From positions 1 to 58,196 of the forward strand of contig SLMM01000139.1 of the NCBI GenBank assembly GCA_007133565.1: 58,196 bases of DNA, written 5' to 3'. The stretch's first letter is position 1. Each line of letters starts with the position of its first letter. This DNA is from Bacteroidales bacterium. GTDB lineage: Bacteria > Bacteroidota > Bacteroidia > Bacteroidales > PUMT01. Of this stretch, positions 29,801-39,500 are shown in pieces. The position numbers and the translations under genes were made by a program. The notes beneath the pieces are model-generated. The model made no database searches, had not been told where the DNA came from, and saw only the letters and a list, made by a program, of their open reading frames with translations.

Positions 29801-31346
29801 GGTCGATGCTTCCAAGAAACTCGAGTATTACATTGGGGTCGTTAATATATGCGGATCCTGAAAACCTTCTTTCAGCTACCTCGCCGGTAAGCTCGATATT
29901 CCTGTAGCTGTAGTCATTGAACCGGACTGAATCTATCAGCCCTTCAAGATCAGCATGAATTGGGCCATCCGCAGAAACCTGTCCTGTAATACCTGCATTG
30001 AACGTTATCCTTCCCAGCCGGTCAATCTCTGAGAAAGTTCCGGCATCGAAGTGAATAGTCCGTAATCTCCCGCTGAAATTGAGTATATTATCACTGGAAG
30101 GCTGAAGAGACAGGTCGGTAATTATTGATCCGATATCAGTAGTCAACTCCCCATATGCAACAAAATCATCGACAAATCCGGTAAATTTCCCCCTGTAAGA
30201 CATAACTCCGAGATTGGAAAGAGCATCAGGTATAACCATTGGCTCTGCCGGTCTGCCGGCTGAAGCAATGCGCATTATATCGGGTGCTGATGTTTTGAGC
30301 TGGTCAAGGTCGAAGAACATAAAAGTCTGGTTGAAATCGGGAAGACCTATAATGTTGAAACTCGCGGTCATAGTGGTTCCGTCAAAAGCTTCAATATTAA
30401 TTCCGCTGCCTCTGAGATTGCTTACCCTTCCACCTGCATCACCCGACATCCTTACCGTAAGGTCAACATCCCGCAAATCTCGGGCAAAGTATGAAATATC
30501 GCGAAAAGAGACCCATGATGGTTTGAACCTGCTGCTTAAGTTCACCCGTTCAGTAAAATTGCCGAAGTCTTCAAAATCATCATAGTTCATATTGTAATAA
30601 TCCAGGTCAAGCCTGGAATGAGGGGTCATGACCCTGAGATTGCTTAAATAAATACCGGTCGATGAAATGATGCTTTCAGAAGAAAGATGGTCGACCCTGA
30701 ATCCGCTTTTTTCATTGAAATTGAGGTACCTGATATTAAAACGGACCGAATCGCCTGATGTGTCTATACGATTTGCCAGAAGGTTCAGGTTGGTAATGCT
30801 GATATCGCCAAAGTTAATCCCGTAATCCCTTTCTTCGGGATCATGTTTTTGAAATGAGAACTCAGAATTTTGAAGGTATACTGCATTTACTTCAAAATCC
30901 CACCCCGCCCTTGTTGTATCTTCAGAGGCAAGGGCATCGATAATAAACCGGAGGTTAAGCAACGAATCAGCATCACTGCTGAGCCTTATCTGCGCATTCT
31001 GCATCATGAGCTGGTTAAACACTATCTTTCTTTCTGCCCGGTTTAGATTGTTTATGGTAACTGATATGCGGTCGGATGTCAGGAGCGGATAACCGTGCTG
31101 GTCTTCTATATATACATCTCTGAGCATTACCCTGTTAAAAAAGATAATATCAACTCTTCCCACCTCGAACTTTGCGTTCAGGTTTTCAGAAACCTGCTTT
31201 GCAATCTGCCTGGTGAGATATGTCTGCACTGAGGGCCATTGAACAAGGAAATAAGCACTTACCGGAAGTGCTGCAATAATCAATGCAGTGATGGCTGCTA
31301 TCCTGGCTAATTTTTTGATAACTTTGGATTTTCTTTTCAAACGCAA
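26862..31346 (-). CDS. TamB-like translocation/assembly module protein (AsmA/TamB superfamily)
   Basis: ~1494 aa, N-terminal TM, beta-rich; C-terminal DUF490-type segment GSGSFKMEINTLGQFSMFGEYIIEQGDYLFTLQNVINKRFEIERGGRITWSGDPFDANIDLKAVYR. Confidence 0.9.
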   Translation of the reverse strand: MRLKRKSKVIKKLARIAAITALIIAALPVSAYFLVQWPSVQTYLTRQIAKQVSENLNAKFEVGRVDIIFFNRVMLRDVYIEDQHGYPLLTSDRISVTINNLNRAERKIVFNQLMMQNAQIRLSSDADSLLNLRFIIDALASEDTTRAGWDFEVNAVYLQNSEFSFQKHDPEERDYGINFGDISITNLNLLANRIDTSGDSVRFNIRYLNFNEKSGFRVDHLSSESIISSTGIYLSNLRVMTPHSRLDLDYYNMNYDDFEDFGNFTERVNLSSRFKPSWVSFRDISYFARDLRDVDLTVRMSGDAGGRVSNLRGSGINIEAFDGTTMTASFNIIGLPDFNQTFMFFDLDQLKTSAPDIMRIASAGRPAEPMVIPDALSNLGVMSYRGKFTGFVDDFVAYGELTTDIGSIITDLSLQPSSDNILNFSGRLRTIHFDAGTFSEIDRLGRITFNAGITGQVSADGPIHADLEGLIDSVRFNDYSYRNIELTGEVAERRFSGSAYINDPNVILEFLGSIDLSDEMPEFDFSANISGANLYNLKLEKEEPATVISFFSTASFSGNSPDNLNGRIDLINAVFTRDDHTLRIENLNLHATGNGATREIILNSDLADAHLSGNYEFATIATSFNNLVNKYIPAYGTDRMMINDSPGNNFTFELNLKETEEFTSFFFPEYQFAPGTRAKGIFNPASYHTSLQAQSDEVRVNRHIFKNISIDANSGDTLFAFNSSMDRVLLANRYEVDNIKIRSGIVSDSASLYAVWDNQEKIRYKGELSAGATFIKSPDRRSPLLNIDILPSSIVIADTLWSIERSRAVIDSSSLTVDNFIFGMTGQKFRIDGKLSHDPSDSLHLEFHNMNIRNIELLATPGNFHLGGIINGQASLSDIYDNPVFKTDLHIGDLSINLQDFGNMSIITQWIPRDRNIALHTYSYRDEDRIINIEGVYVPDGNLLDFDIDLEKINLRTFDGYLDEVFADLRGMASGNLKLEGSLRQPLFNGNVFLQKTTFMVDYLQTRYNFTHDVEIINNDIVFSNLTVYDANHNTCRANGKVSNTWFSDFNLNIYLYPDRFMALNTMERDNELFYGRVFTSGLVHITGPTDNIMMNISARTERNTQFHIPLQKSSEIGELHFLNFTVNGNNADSHYEFAAIQSYEVDLSGIRLNFDLDVTPDAEIQLIFDSKIGDIIRSRGSGSFKMEINTLGQFSMFGEYIIEQGDYLFTLQNVINKRFEIERGGRITWSGDPFDANIDLKAVYRLRTSPAPLLAQYGATEIHTRRIPVECQIIMRNSLMTPDISFDIDLPTADPDTRRNIQGILSDEEKMNRQFLALLVINNFILDEELAGTGMGANLGLSATEASITTVSEFFSNQLSNWLSQLSRDVDFGVNWRPGDEITPDELELALSTQVFNDRIRINGNVDVGGRQMNTSNIVGDFDVDIKLNRSGKLRLKAFTRANDNLIRTHLSPYTQGIGLFYREDFDSFDELMRRYWNMVFSEAKREDEVQAP

Positions 31347-31390
31347 AAAAATAAAAAAAAGTTTATATATAGCTAATATAATGCATAATA

Positions 31391-32419
31391 ATGTCAGTCA
31401 TTATTCTGGGAATAGAATCATCGTGCGATGATACATCAGCAGCTGTTATAGCAGATGGTGCAATTCTTTCCAATGTGATTGCCGGTCAGGAGGTACACAG
31501 AAAATACGGCGGGGTTGTTCCGGAACTCGCCTCCAGGGCGCACCAGCAGAACATTGTACCGGTTGTTGATCTTGCACTCAGGGAAGCCGGGATAAGCCGG
31601 GACCGCGTTTCTGCCGTGGGATTTACAAGGGGACCCGGACTGATGGGGTCACTTCTTGTCGGCACATCCTTTTCCAAGGGGTTTGCCCTTTCGTGCGGCA
31701 TACCTCTTATTGAGGTCAACCACCTTCAGGCTCACATTCTTGTCCATTTCATCAAAGAGCCTGGCGGGGAATCAGCTCAACCGTCATTTCCTTTTATATG
31801 CCTGCTAGTGTCGGGAGGACATACACAGCTGGTAATAGTAAAGGACCATCTTTCGATGGAAATAGCCGGGCAGACTATTGATGATGCTGCCGGTGAAGCA
31901 TTTGATAAATGCGCAAAACTTATGGGTCTGCCATATCCCGGGGGGCCGTGGATCGACAAATATGCAGTAAAGGGCAACCCGAAAGCCTTTTATTTTCCAA
32001 GACCTTCTGTCAGGGGATTTGATTATAGCTTCAGCGGACTTAAAACATCCTTCCTCTATTTTCTGAGAGAACGTGAAAAAGATGACCCCGGGTTTATAAA
32101 GAGGAGTATAAACGATCTGTGTGCTTCACTTCAGTATACAATAGTTGAAATTCTGATGCAGAACCTGGACAGACTGGCACGTGAAACCGGCATAAAGGAG
32201 GTGGCGCTTGCAGGTGGTGTTGCTGCAAACAGCGGCTTGCGAAATGCTGTTGCCGAATATGGTCGAAACAGAAATTTAAGGGTTCGTATTCCGAAACCAG
32301 TGTATACTACCGATAATGCCGCGATGATAGCTATTACGGCTTATTACAGATATCTGAAAGGTCATCTGTCTGCGCAGGATGTAACCCCCGAGGCAAGATT
32401 TGGCTTTGGCAGCAGTTAG
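31391..32419 (+). CDS. tsaD: tRNA N6-adenosine threonylcarbamoyltransferase
   Basis: ILGIESSCDDTSAAVI, ASRAHQQNIVPVV, CLLVSGGHTQLV, VALAGGVAANSGLR. Confidence 0.96.
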   Translation: MSVIILGIESSCDDTSAAVIADGAILSNVIAGQEVHRKYGGVVPELASRAHQQNIVPVVDLALREAGISRDRVSAVGFTRGPGLMGSLLVGTSFSKGFALSCGIPLIEVNHLQAHILVHFIKEPGGESAQPSFPFICLLVSGGHTQLVIVKDHLSMEIAGQTIDDAAGEAFDKCAKLMGLPYPGGPWIDKYAVKGNPKAFYFPRPSVRGFDYSFSGLKTSFLYFLREREKDDPGFIKRSINDLCASLQYTIVEILMQNLDRLARETGIKEVALAGGVAANSGLRNAVAEYGRNRNLRVRIPKPVYTTDNAAMIAITAYYRYLKGHLSAQDVTPEARFGFGSS

Positions 32420-32425
32420 GGCAGG

Positions 32426-35400
32426 TCATATTCTTACGCCCATAACAATTATGTCGTCAACACGGTCGAAGGAGCCCTGCCACTCCTCAAGCTCTTTGAG
32501 TAGTAACTCCTTTTGCTCTGACATAGGCTTACGGTATATGTCCACAAGCATTTGTTTGAATCTCCTGATCATGAATTTTTTGCCCTGAGGGCCTCCAAAC
32601 TGGTCAGGGTAGCCGTCTGAAAAAGTATATATTACATCACCTTCCGCAAGATCCATCGCATGGTTGGCAAAGGGCTGGCTTGCACGGTAGTGTATGCCTA
32701 TCGGCATCTTGTCTCCTTTTATCTCGATTATCTTTCCGTCGCGTATTATGATCAGGGGATTATGAGCTCCCGCAAACTCCAGCTTCCTGTTTTCCCAATC
32801 GAGTATGAACAAGGAAACATCCATCCCGTCCTGCGCTTCTCCGCTCTTTCCTGTCTGATGAAGTGATGATATAACCTGATCGCGTAACTGGTCAAGTATT
32901 TCTGCTGCCGTCACGTTGTCAGGGCTCTTATTCACGATCTCATTAAGAAATGCGATACCGAGCATACTCATAAAACCTCCTGGTACCCCATGCCCGGTAC
33001 AGTCAGCTGCTACCGATATTATCCTGTTGTTCTTTTTTGTAAGCCAGTAAAAATCGCCGCTTACGATATCCCGGGGGAGGTACAGGATAAACCGCTGGGG
33101 CAGAAGTTCCTTTACATAGTCGCCCGGTGGCAGTATGGCCGTTTGTATGCGTCTTGCATATTCAATGCTGTCGGTTATGTTCTTGTTCTGTTCGGCGATT
33201 TTGTCTCTCTGTGCTTCTATCTCCTCTTTCTGCTTGAGAATTTCAGCAGTCCTTTCCCTCACTATGCCCTCAAGTATGATTTTCTCCTTCTTAAGTCTTC
33301 TTGAGTTTAAAACTACAATTGCATAAATGAAGAGCACGAGTAAAACAATGTAGCCGATGTATGCCAGAATTGTTCTGTGCCAGGGGGGACTGATATAAAA
33401 TTCAAATGAAGCCTCGCTGCTTTCTGTGCCGTAGACGTTCCTTGCTTTCACCCTGAAGGTATAACTACCTTCACGGAGATATGTATATTGCGCCCTGTTT
33501 TCCCCCGACCAGCCTGACCATGCCCTGTCTTCACCTTCGAGGAACCAGCTGTATTCGGTACGGTCATGTCTGTCATAATAGGGGGCGGCAAACTCAAATT
33601 CAAGCCTGTTTTTGGAGAAGCTGAGCCGGGGTATGAGTCCTTCCGGTTGTACCTGGGAGACCACTAACCTGCCGTCTGATTCTGTTCTGAAGTTGGTGCC
33701 GCTGAATATAACCGAATCTATCTGGCTGACAGTTACTCTTCTTATAAGGGTCTGGAACGGCTGGTCATAATTTCGTTCAATTTTCCTGTCAAAGCTGTAT
33801 ATTGAATTAGATATGGCTATCCATACTATACCATCTTCGTCAGGGTATATTGCATCACACCAGACTGCCGGAAGCGGCCTGAAAGGGGTGTCGTCCGATA
33901 TATAAGCACCGGTTTCATTGTTGCGGAGTGTTGCTATCCACCTTTCATTTTCATTGTATGCCGATATCCACAGGACACCCTCCTCATCCTCTTCAATATG
34001 ATAAATGCCTGAACCCGGTCTTTGTATTACATTTTCAAATCGTTCATCGGGCAGAAATCTGTCTGTGGTATTGTCAAAAGTAAAAATACCCTGTTCGGTT
34101 GCAAACAGAAGATCATCACCATAGGCTGAAATACTAAAATTTCTCAGAAGCTCCGGCAGTCCGTCGGCTCCTGTATAGTAGCGTATCAGGGTGTCTTGTT
34201 CAGCAAAATCAACCTTTAAGAGCCCGTTGACAAACGTTGCCAGCCACAGGTTACCATCCCTGTCCTCCTGTATTGCACGTATTTCATCGCTGACTGCTCT
34301 TACCTGCCCTGAGGTCCATTGCCCGTTTTTGAACTCCAGGTATTCAAGATCATTTGCCAGTCCAAGGTAAATCCTCCCTGGATGGCGCTGTGATATAAGT
34401 AATGAACGGCAATTGTGTGACCTGTCTTCAAGCTGATCAGTTATAGATTCTACATTTCCAAGCGGATCAATCTCAAAAACCCCGTTCTGTGTGCCGGTAA
34501 TAAGACGGCTTCCTCTGCCCTGTATATCGGCAATGGCAAAGCTCCAGGCAGAGTGCCTTATCTGATCAACCTGTATGAATACCGGTATTGTACCGTAATC
34601 ATAGGAAAGGTAGAACACACCGCTCATGGTGGCAACATAAAGTGTTCCTTCAAACCTTATAATATCCAAAACTATACCTCTTAAACCGCTTTCCTCTCCG
34701 AATGACCTCAGGGGGTTGTGGCTCTCAATATATGCCAGCCCGTTGTTTAATGTCAGCCATAGCGGCCTCTGAATTCCCTGGTCATGATTATTATATACAG
34801 CACTTACTGTTTCATCCCTGAGCCCGTTCTCAGAGGTAACCAGGTGTTTGAACTCACCGTCGGGACAGGTAATCACCACTCCGCCAAAAAGAGTTGCAAA
34901 TGCAAAATTACCACCGGGCAGGCGGGTTGAATTGTACAGATAATGTTGACTGAGGTACTCCTGTGCATCAGCCGCGATTATTCTCTGGTCAGTCTCACCT
35001 GTCTCTTTATTGTATAGGTATACTCCGTTTTCGCCTGTACAGATGAGCAAATGGTCGCTGTCATAAGGAAGGACATCAAATATGTTGATCATCTCAAAGA
35101 AACTCCCGTTTTCAACAACTTCATAACCCTCTTCCGTCAATCTGATCAGTCCCCTCCTGTATGTGCCGGTATAAAGCTCACCTTCAACCGCAAAAGTCAG
35201 GAACGGGGCTATATTGTCATCTCTTTCTGCGATTCTTCTTACAGTAATCCCGGTCTGATCGTAGATAAAAATAACAGGGCTTGTTGCAAAATATATTTTG
35301 CCGTCCAACACATGCGTTTTCCAGACATCACCGAAGTCCAGGTTTGCCGAGTCGATCAGGTGAGTCAGTGTCCTGTACTCCATCAGGCCCGAATTATTTG

Positions 35401-35743
35401 GAGCGAGATATCCAATCTCGCCAATGGCACCAACATATACCGTTCCCCGTTCATCAATTGCCAGACTTCTTACCGGAGAGTTGTTCGGTATGGGTATGTT
35501 GCGCCAGTTATACCCATCAAATTCGAGGACCCCGCGATCATTGTTGCCGAAGTACATGACCCCCCTGTTGTCCTGTACCATACTCCAGTTCTGCTCAGGA
35601 GCCCCGTACTCCAGGGGTTCGAAATTTCTGATGAAAGGTGTTCCGTTCCTGTTAACCTGTCCGCCGCAGAGAACCGGCAACAAAATAAAAAACAACAATA
35701 ACCGCGTAGTTCTGTAAATCATATCTTGTAATAAAGAAAGCAA
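32426..35743 (-). CDS. Transmembrane sensor phosphatase: propeller repeats, Y_Y_Y domain, coiled coil, SpoIIE/PP2C
   Basis: N-terminal propeller (NWSMVQDNRGVMYFGNNDRGVLEFDG...), Y_Y_Y-like YTYLREGSYTFRVKARN, TM, then DIVSGDFYWLTKKNNRIISVAADCTGHGVPGGFMSMLG (SpoIIE). Confidence 0.92.
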   Translation of the reverse strand: MLSLLQDMIYRTTRLLLFFILLPVLCGGQVNRNGTPFIRNFEPLEYGAPEQNWSMVQDNRGVMYFGNNDRGVLEFDGYNWRNIPIPNNSPVRSLAIDERGTVYVGAIGEIGYLAPNNSGLMEYRTLTHLIDSANLDFGDVWKTHVLDGKIYFATSPVIFIYDQTGITVRRIAERDDNIAPFLTFAVEGELYTGTYRRGLIRLTEEGYEVVENGSFFEMINIFDVLPYDSDHLLICTGENGVYLYNKETGETDQRIIAADAQEYLSQHYLYNSTRLPGGNFAFATLFGGVVITCPDGEFKHLVTSENGLRDETVSAVYNNHDQGIQRPLWLTLNNGLAYIESHNPLRSFGEESGLRGIVLDIIRFEGTLYVATMSGVFYLSYDYGTIPVFIQVDQIRHSAWSFAIADIQGRGSRLITGTQNGVFEIDPLGNVESITDQLEDRSHNCRSLLISQRHPGRIYLGLANDLEYLEFKNGQWTSGQVRAVSDEIRAIQEDRDGNLWLATFVNGLLKVDFAEQDTLIRYYTGADGLPELLRNFSISAYGDDLLFATEQGIFTFDNTTDRFLPDERFENVIQRPGSGIYHIEEDEEGVLWISAYNENERWIATLRNNETGAYISDDTPFRPLPAVWCDAIYPDEDGIVWIAISNSIYSFDRKIERNYDQPFQTLIRRVTVSQIDSVIFSGTNFRTESDGRLVVSQVQPEGLIPRLSFSKNRLEFEFAAPYYDRHDRTEYSWFLEGEDRAWSGWSGENRAQYTYLREGSYTFRVKARNVYGTESSEASFEFYISPPWHRTILAYIGYIVLLVLFIYAIVVLNSRRLKKEKIILEGIVRERTAEILKQKEEIEAQRDKIAEQNKNITDSIEYARRIQTAILPPGDYVKELLPQRFILYLPRDIVSGDFYWLTKKNNRIISVAADCTGHGVPGGFMSMLGIAFLNEIVNKSPDNVTAAEILDQLRDQVISSLHQTGKSGEAQDGMDVSLFILDWENRKLEFAGAHNPLIIIRDGKIIEIKGDKMPIGIHYRASQPFANHAMDLAEGDVIYTFSDGYPDQFGGPQGKKFMIRRFKQMLVDIYRKPMSEQKELLLKELEEWQGSFDRVDDIIVMGVRI

Positions 35744-35896
35744 TATACCAAAAAAATGGTCTACCTATTTAATTAGCCCTTTTTTATACGGAATTAACTG
35801 TGTTAAGGTTATAGCTGTCAATTCAGGATTCTTTACTTTAATGGTTTATCTGCTATTCTGCCTTTGTCTAGCAGGCATTACGGAAACATCAAGGAA

Positions 35897-35952
35897 GCAT
35901 CTGACCGAAGGCATCCGACCGGATGCCCCTAACCGGAGGCCCCTGACCGGAG
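35897..35952. repeat. Four 14 bp imperfect tandem repeats
   Basis: gcatctgaccgaag / gcatccgaccggat / gcccctaaccggag / gcccctgaccggag; GCATCCG-AC-CGGATGC at 35911-35926 is a perfect dyad. Confidence 0.85.
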
Positions 35953-35967
35953 CGAGATTAAAGTTTT

Positions 35968-36459
35968 TCAGTATTTGATTATTCTGAAGGTTTTTGAAAA
36001 TTCCCCATCACCTGAATACACCCTTAACAGGTACGCCGACCTCTGCAAAGATTGCATATTCACCCTGATATGGCTGGAATTGTTGTCAGATTTCAGGTGA
36101 CTAATTCTTCTTCCTAAAAGGTCGTACAGTTCGACATGAACCTCACTTCTGATGTCTGATGTCCACTCAACCCTGATGAAATCTGTTGCAGGGTTTGGAT
36201 ATAGCCTTATTTCGAAGTCGGGCAGTGTTGTCAGTTCAGCTGAAACAATCATGAAACCGGGCTGCTGAAACCCCTGTGTAAGATAAAAATCACCTGTTGT
36301 ATGGGTGGCGGTAAAGGTCTCTCCAACGGTCCAGTTCAGCGAGATGTCATCTGCAGATGAAAAACCGCCAATGGCAGCTATTACATGTGGTGAAAGGGAT
36401 TGACCTTCAACCCTGAGAATAATGAAAAATAATGCCAGAAGAGTAATTATTTGCTTCAT
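35968..36459 (-). CDS. Small secreted protein with T9SS sorting domain
   Basis: Signal peptide MKQIITLLALFFIILRVEGQ; LNWTVGETFTATHTTGDFYLTQGFQQPGF; FEIRLYPNPATDFIRVEW... CTD. Confidence 0.82.
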   Translation of the reverse strand: MKQIITLLALFFIILRVEGQSLSPHVIAAIGGFSSADDISLNWTVGETFTATHTTGDFYLTQGFQQPGFMIVSAELTTLPDFEIRLYPNPATDFIRVEWTSDIRSEVHVELYDLLGRRISHLKSDNNSSHIRVNMQSLQRSAYLLRVYSGDGEFSKTFRIIKY

Positions 36460-36557
36460 AGGCGGCAAGGTTTTATGAAAATTATTATTCAATAAAAATA
36501 CAAACAAATATTTGGTAAGTCAACTGATTAGAAAAATTCATATATATTTGATAAAAT

Positions 36558-39500
36558 ATGATTTCGGCAGTAAGATATAATTTATACGGATATGTTCCGG
36601 TATGTATTCTTTTGCTTTTGCTGAATCTGGCCGAAGGGTTTTCAGGAGGCCATGATACCATATGGCTGGATCCCGGCCTCACAAAGATTAATATAAAAGA
36701 TAACAGCCATTACGGTTTCAGGATAAGACAATCAGTGGGTTCGCTGATACTGCAGGAGGTTGAAACAGCAGGTGGTGTTTTTACCAGGATGGAAGGTACT
36801 GGACATGTGTCTGCCTCTGAATATGGAGCTCCGTCTCTTCCCGTCTTCAGCAGGCTGATAGAGGTGCCGGACGGTGCCCGGGTTACTTACCGGGTTTTGT
36901 ACAGCAAGGAAGAGACTATAAACCTTGGCGATCACGGTTTTACCAGTCCCCTACTGCCGCACCAGCCTTCCCTTTCAAAAAGTGAGAGACCGGATGACAG
37001 GGATTTTATTTATCTGACTGATAAATACAGTGATGACCTGTTTAGAGGCCCCGGGCTTGTAGAGGTTACAGATATTGGTGTGATGAGGGGCAGGCGGATA
37101 GCAAGGATTATGATATCTCCGGCCAGCTATAATCCGGTCAGGAACGAGATTACAGTAATAAGTGACCTGGAGATTGGGATAGATTTCGCTGATGCTGGTC
37201 CCCCCGCCCGGTCCTCCCGGTTGGCATTTGCCTCGCCACTTCATGAAACGGCTTTGTCATCAAAGATATTTAATTACCAGGAAGACAGGACAAAAACGTG
37301 GTTCAGCGGGGGACCGGTAAAATATGTGATCCTTTCCGATCCCATGTTTGAAGAGGCCTTGCGTGAATTTGTCGAATGGAAAACCAGGAAAGGGTTTGAT
37401 ATTATTGAGCTTTACCGCGGAAGGGAAGGGGTGGGGCATACACCGGAGGAGATGAGGTCGGCGCTGGCTGACCTTTATCATTCTGCAACAGCGGAAGATC
37501 CTGCTCCGGTCTTCCTGCTGATTGTTGGTGATCATGACCAGATCCCGGCATTCAGGTCGGGAGGGCATTATACTGATCTTTATTATGCCGAGTATGACGG
37601 CAATGACGATTTTCTTCCCGATCTGTTCTATGGCCGGTTCTCGGCTAATAACCCCGAAGAGTTGGTACCACAGATTGAAAAGACCCTGCTGTATGAACAG
37701 TATCTTTTTTCTCAAACAGATTTTCTGAACAATTCTGTTCTTATTGCAGGCGTTGACAGCAGGTATGCTCATATTCACGGCAACGGCCAGCTGAATTATG
37801 GTACGAGGTACTACTTCAACGAAAATATGGGGATTACCGCAAGTGTATATCCGGTTCCTCACCCGGGCGGGGTATCCCGTGAGATAATAGAGGTTATTTC
37901 GTCCGGGGCGGGGTTTGTCAACTATACGGGCCACGGCTTTCCAAACCGTTGGGATAACCCCAGGCTTTCTATTGATGATATTCCTGAACTCGATAATTAC
38001 GGTATGTATCCTCTGGTGATTGGTAATGCATGTGAAACAGCAAGGTTCAATCTGTATGAATGTTTCGGCGAAGCGCTTGTCCGCGCAAGCGATAAAGGTG
38101 CTGTCGGCTATATAGGCGCTTCAAACGACACCTATTGGGATGAAGATTATTTCTGGGCTGTAGGTGTCGGCTCCATATCCGCAGATCCCTTTTATGAGGA
38201 AACCGGACGCGGGGCCTATGACCGGTTATTCCTTACCGGCGATGATACGATGAGCGACTGGTATGTTTCCCAGGGGCAGATACAGCAGGCTGGAAATCTT
38301 GCTGTTGCCGAGGGAGCTACAATAACCCGCACCAGGTATTACTGGGAGGTGTACCATCTGCTTGGCGATCCTTCTTTGATGATATATTTTTCTGAACCGG
38401 AAGCTCTTAACCCCGTTTATCCTGATGTTGTTGCTTCAGACGTCACTGAGCTGGCTGTTATGACAGAGCCCATGGCCTATGTTGCTCTATCAGGGGGAGG
38501 GGGACTGGTGGATGCAGGACATGCAGGGAAGAACGGTGTTGCAGTGCTCACCGTCGAGGGGATAAGCGATGAATTTGACTATGACCTTATCATGACAAGG
38601 GCAAACAGAAAACCTTATATCGGAAGTTTAAAAGTCGCCCCGGCAGGTCAGCCTTTTGTTTCGGTCAGGTCCTTTTCGGTTGACGACAGCAACGGTAACG
38701 GCAACGGCATCCCCGAGGCCGGGGAGACCATATTCATCGATATTGTGCTTAAAAATTACGGAAGCATGGCTGCCGATGATCTGTCCATGTCTTTGCTGGC
38801 TGATAACGAATACATTATACCGCCAATCCGTCATCACGATCTGCCCGGAATTGGAGCGGGGGATGAAGTTGAGATAGCCGGTCTGTTCAGCTTTGATATT
38901 TTGCCATCAGCACCTGATGGTGAAACCCTTTTCTTCACCCTGGAAATAAATTCCGGTGATACCCTGGCATGGGTGTCTCATTTTGCAAAAGACATTTCTG
39001 CTCCTGACATCGATCTTCATGGCCTCTACTATATCGGTCAGCTCAATAAAAACAGCCATGGATTTCTTTTGGCCGGCGGGACTGCAACATATTCCCTGGA
39101 GTTTGTAAATACAGGATCAGCAGCAATATATAATGCCCGGATAATGGTTGAAGACAACCTGAACATTGTGATGATAACCGATGATGGCTATGACTATCCT
39201 TATATCGGGCCGGGTGATACAGTAAGGCATCATATATCGGTATCAGCTCCTGAAGACATTGATTATGGAAGTATTGTACCTCTGGATTTCCGGGTACATT
39301 CCGACAGGTTTGAATACAGCACTGTTATCAGACTGTTTGTTAACACAATTTTCGAAAATTTTGAAGATCAGGGCATATTCAAAGCAAGGCCATGGAAAAC
39401 CTGCCAGGATAAGGGTTGGTACCTTACTCCCGAATCGGCGAGTGGCAGTTATAGTATACGTTCAGGTAATATAAGCCACAGCGATACTTCAGAATTGAAA

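Noticed and set aside
35051-35701. 216 aa + strand ORF opposite the SpoIIE phosphatase
   Set aside because: Antisense shadow of the propeller region; no supporting features.
37260-37934. 224 aa minus-strand ORF inside the C25 protease gene
   Set aside because: Antisense shadow of the catalytic domain region.
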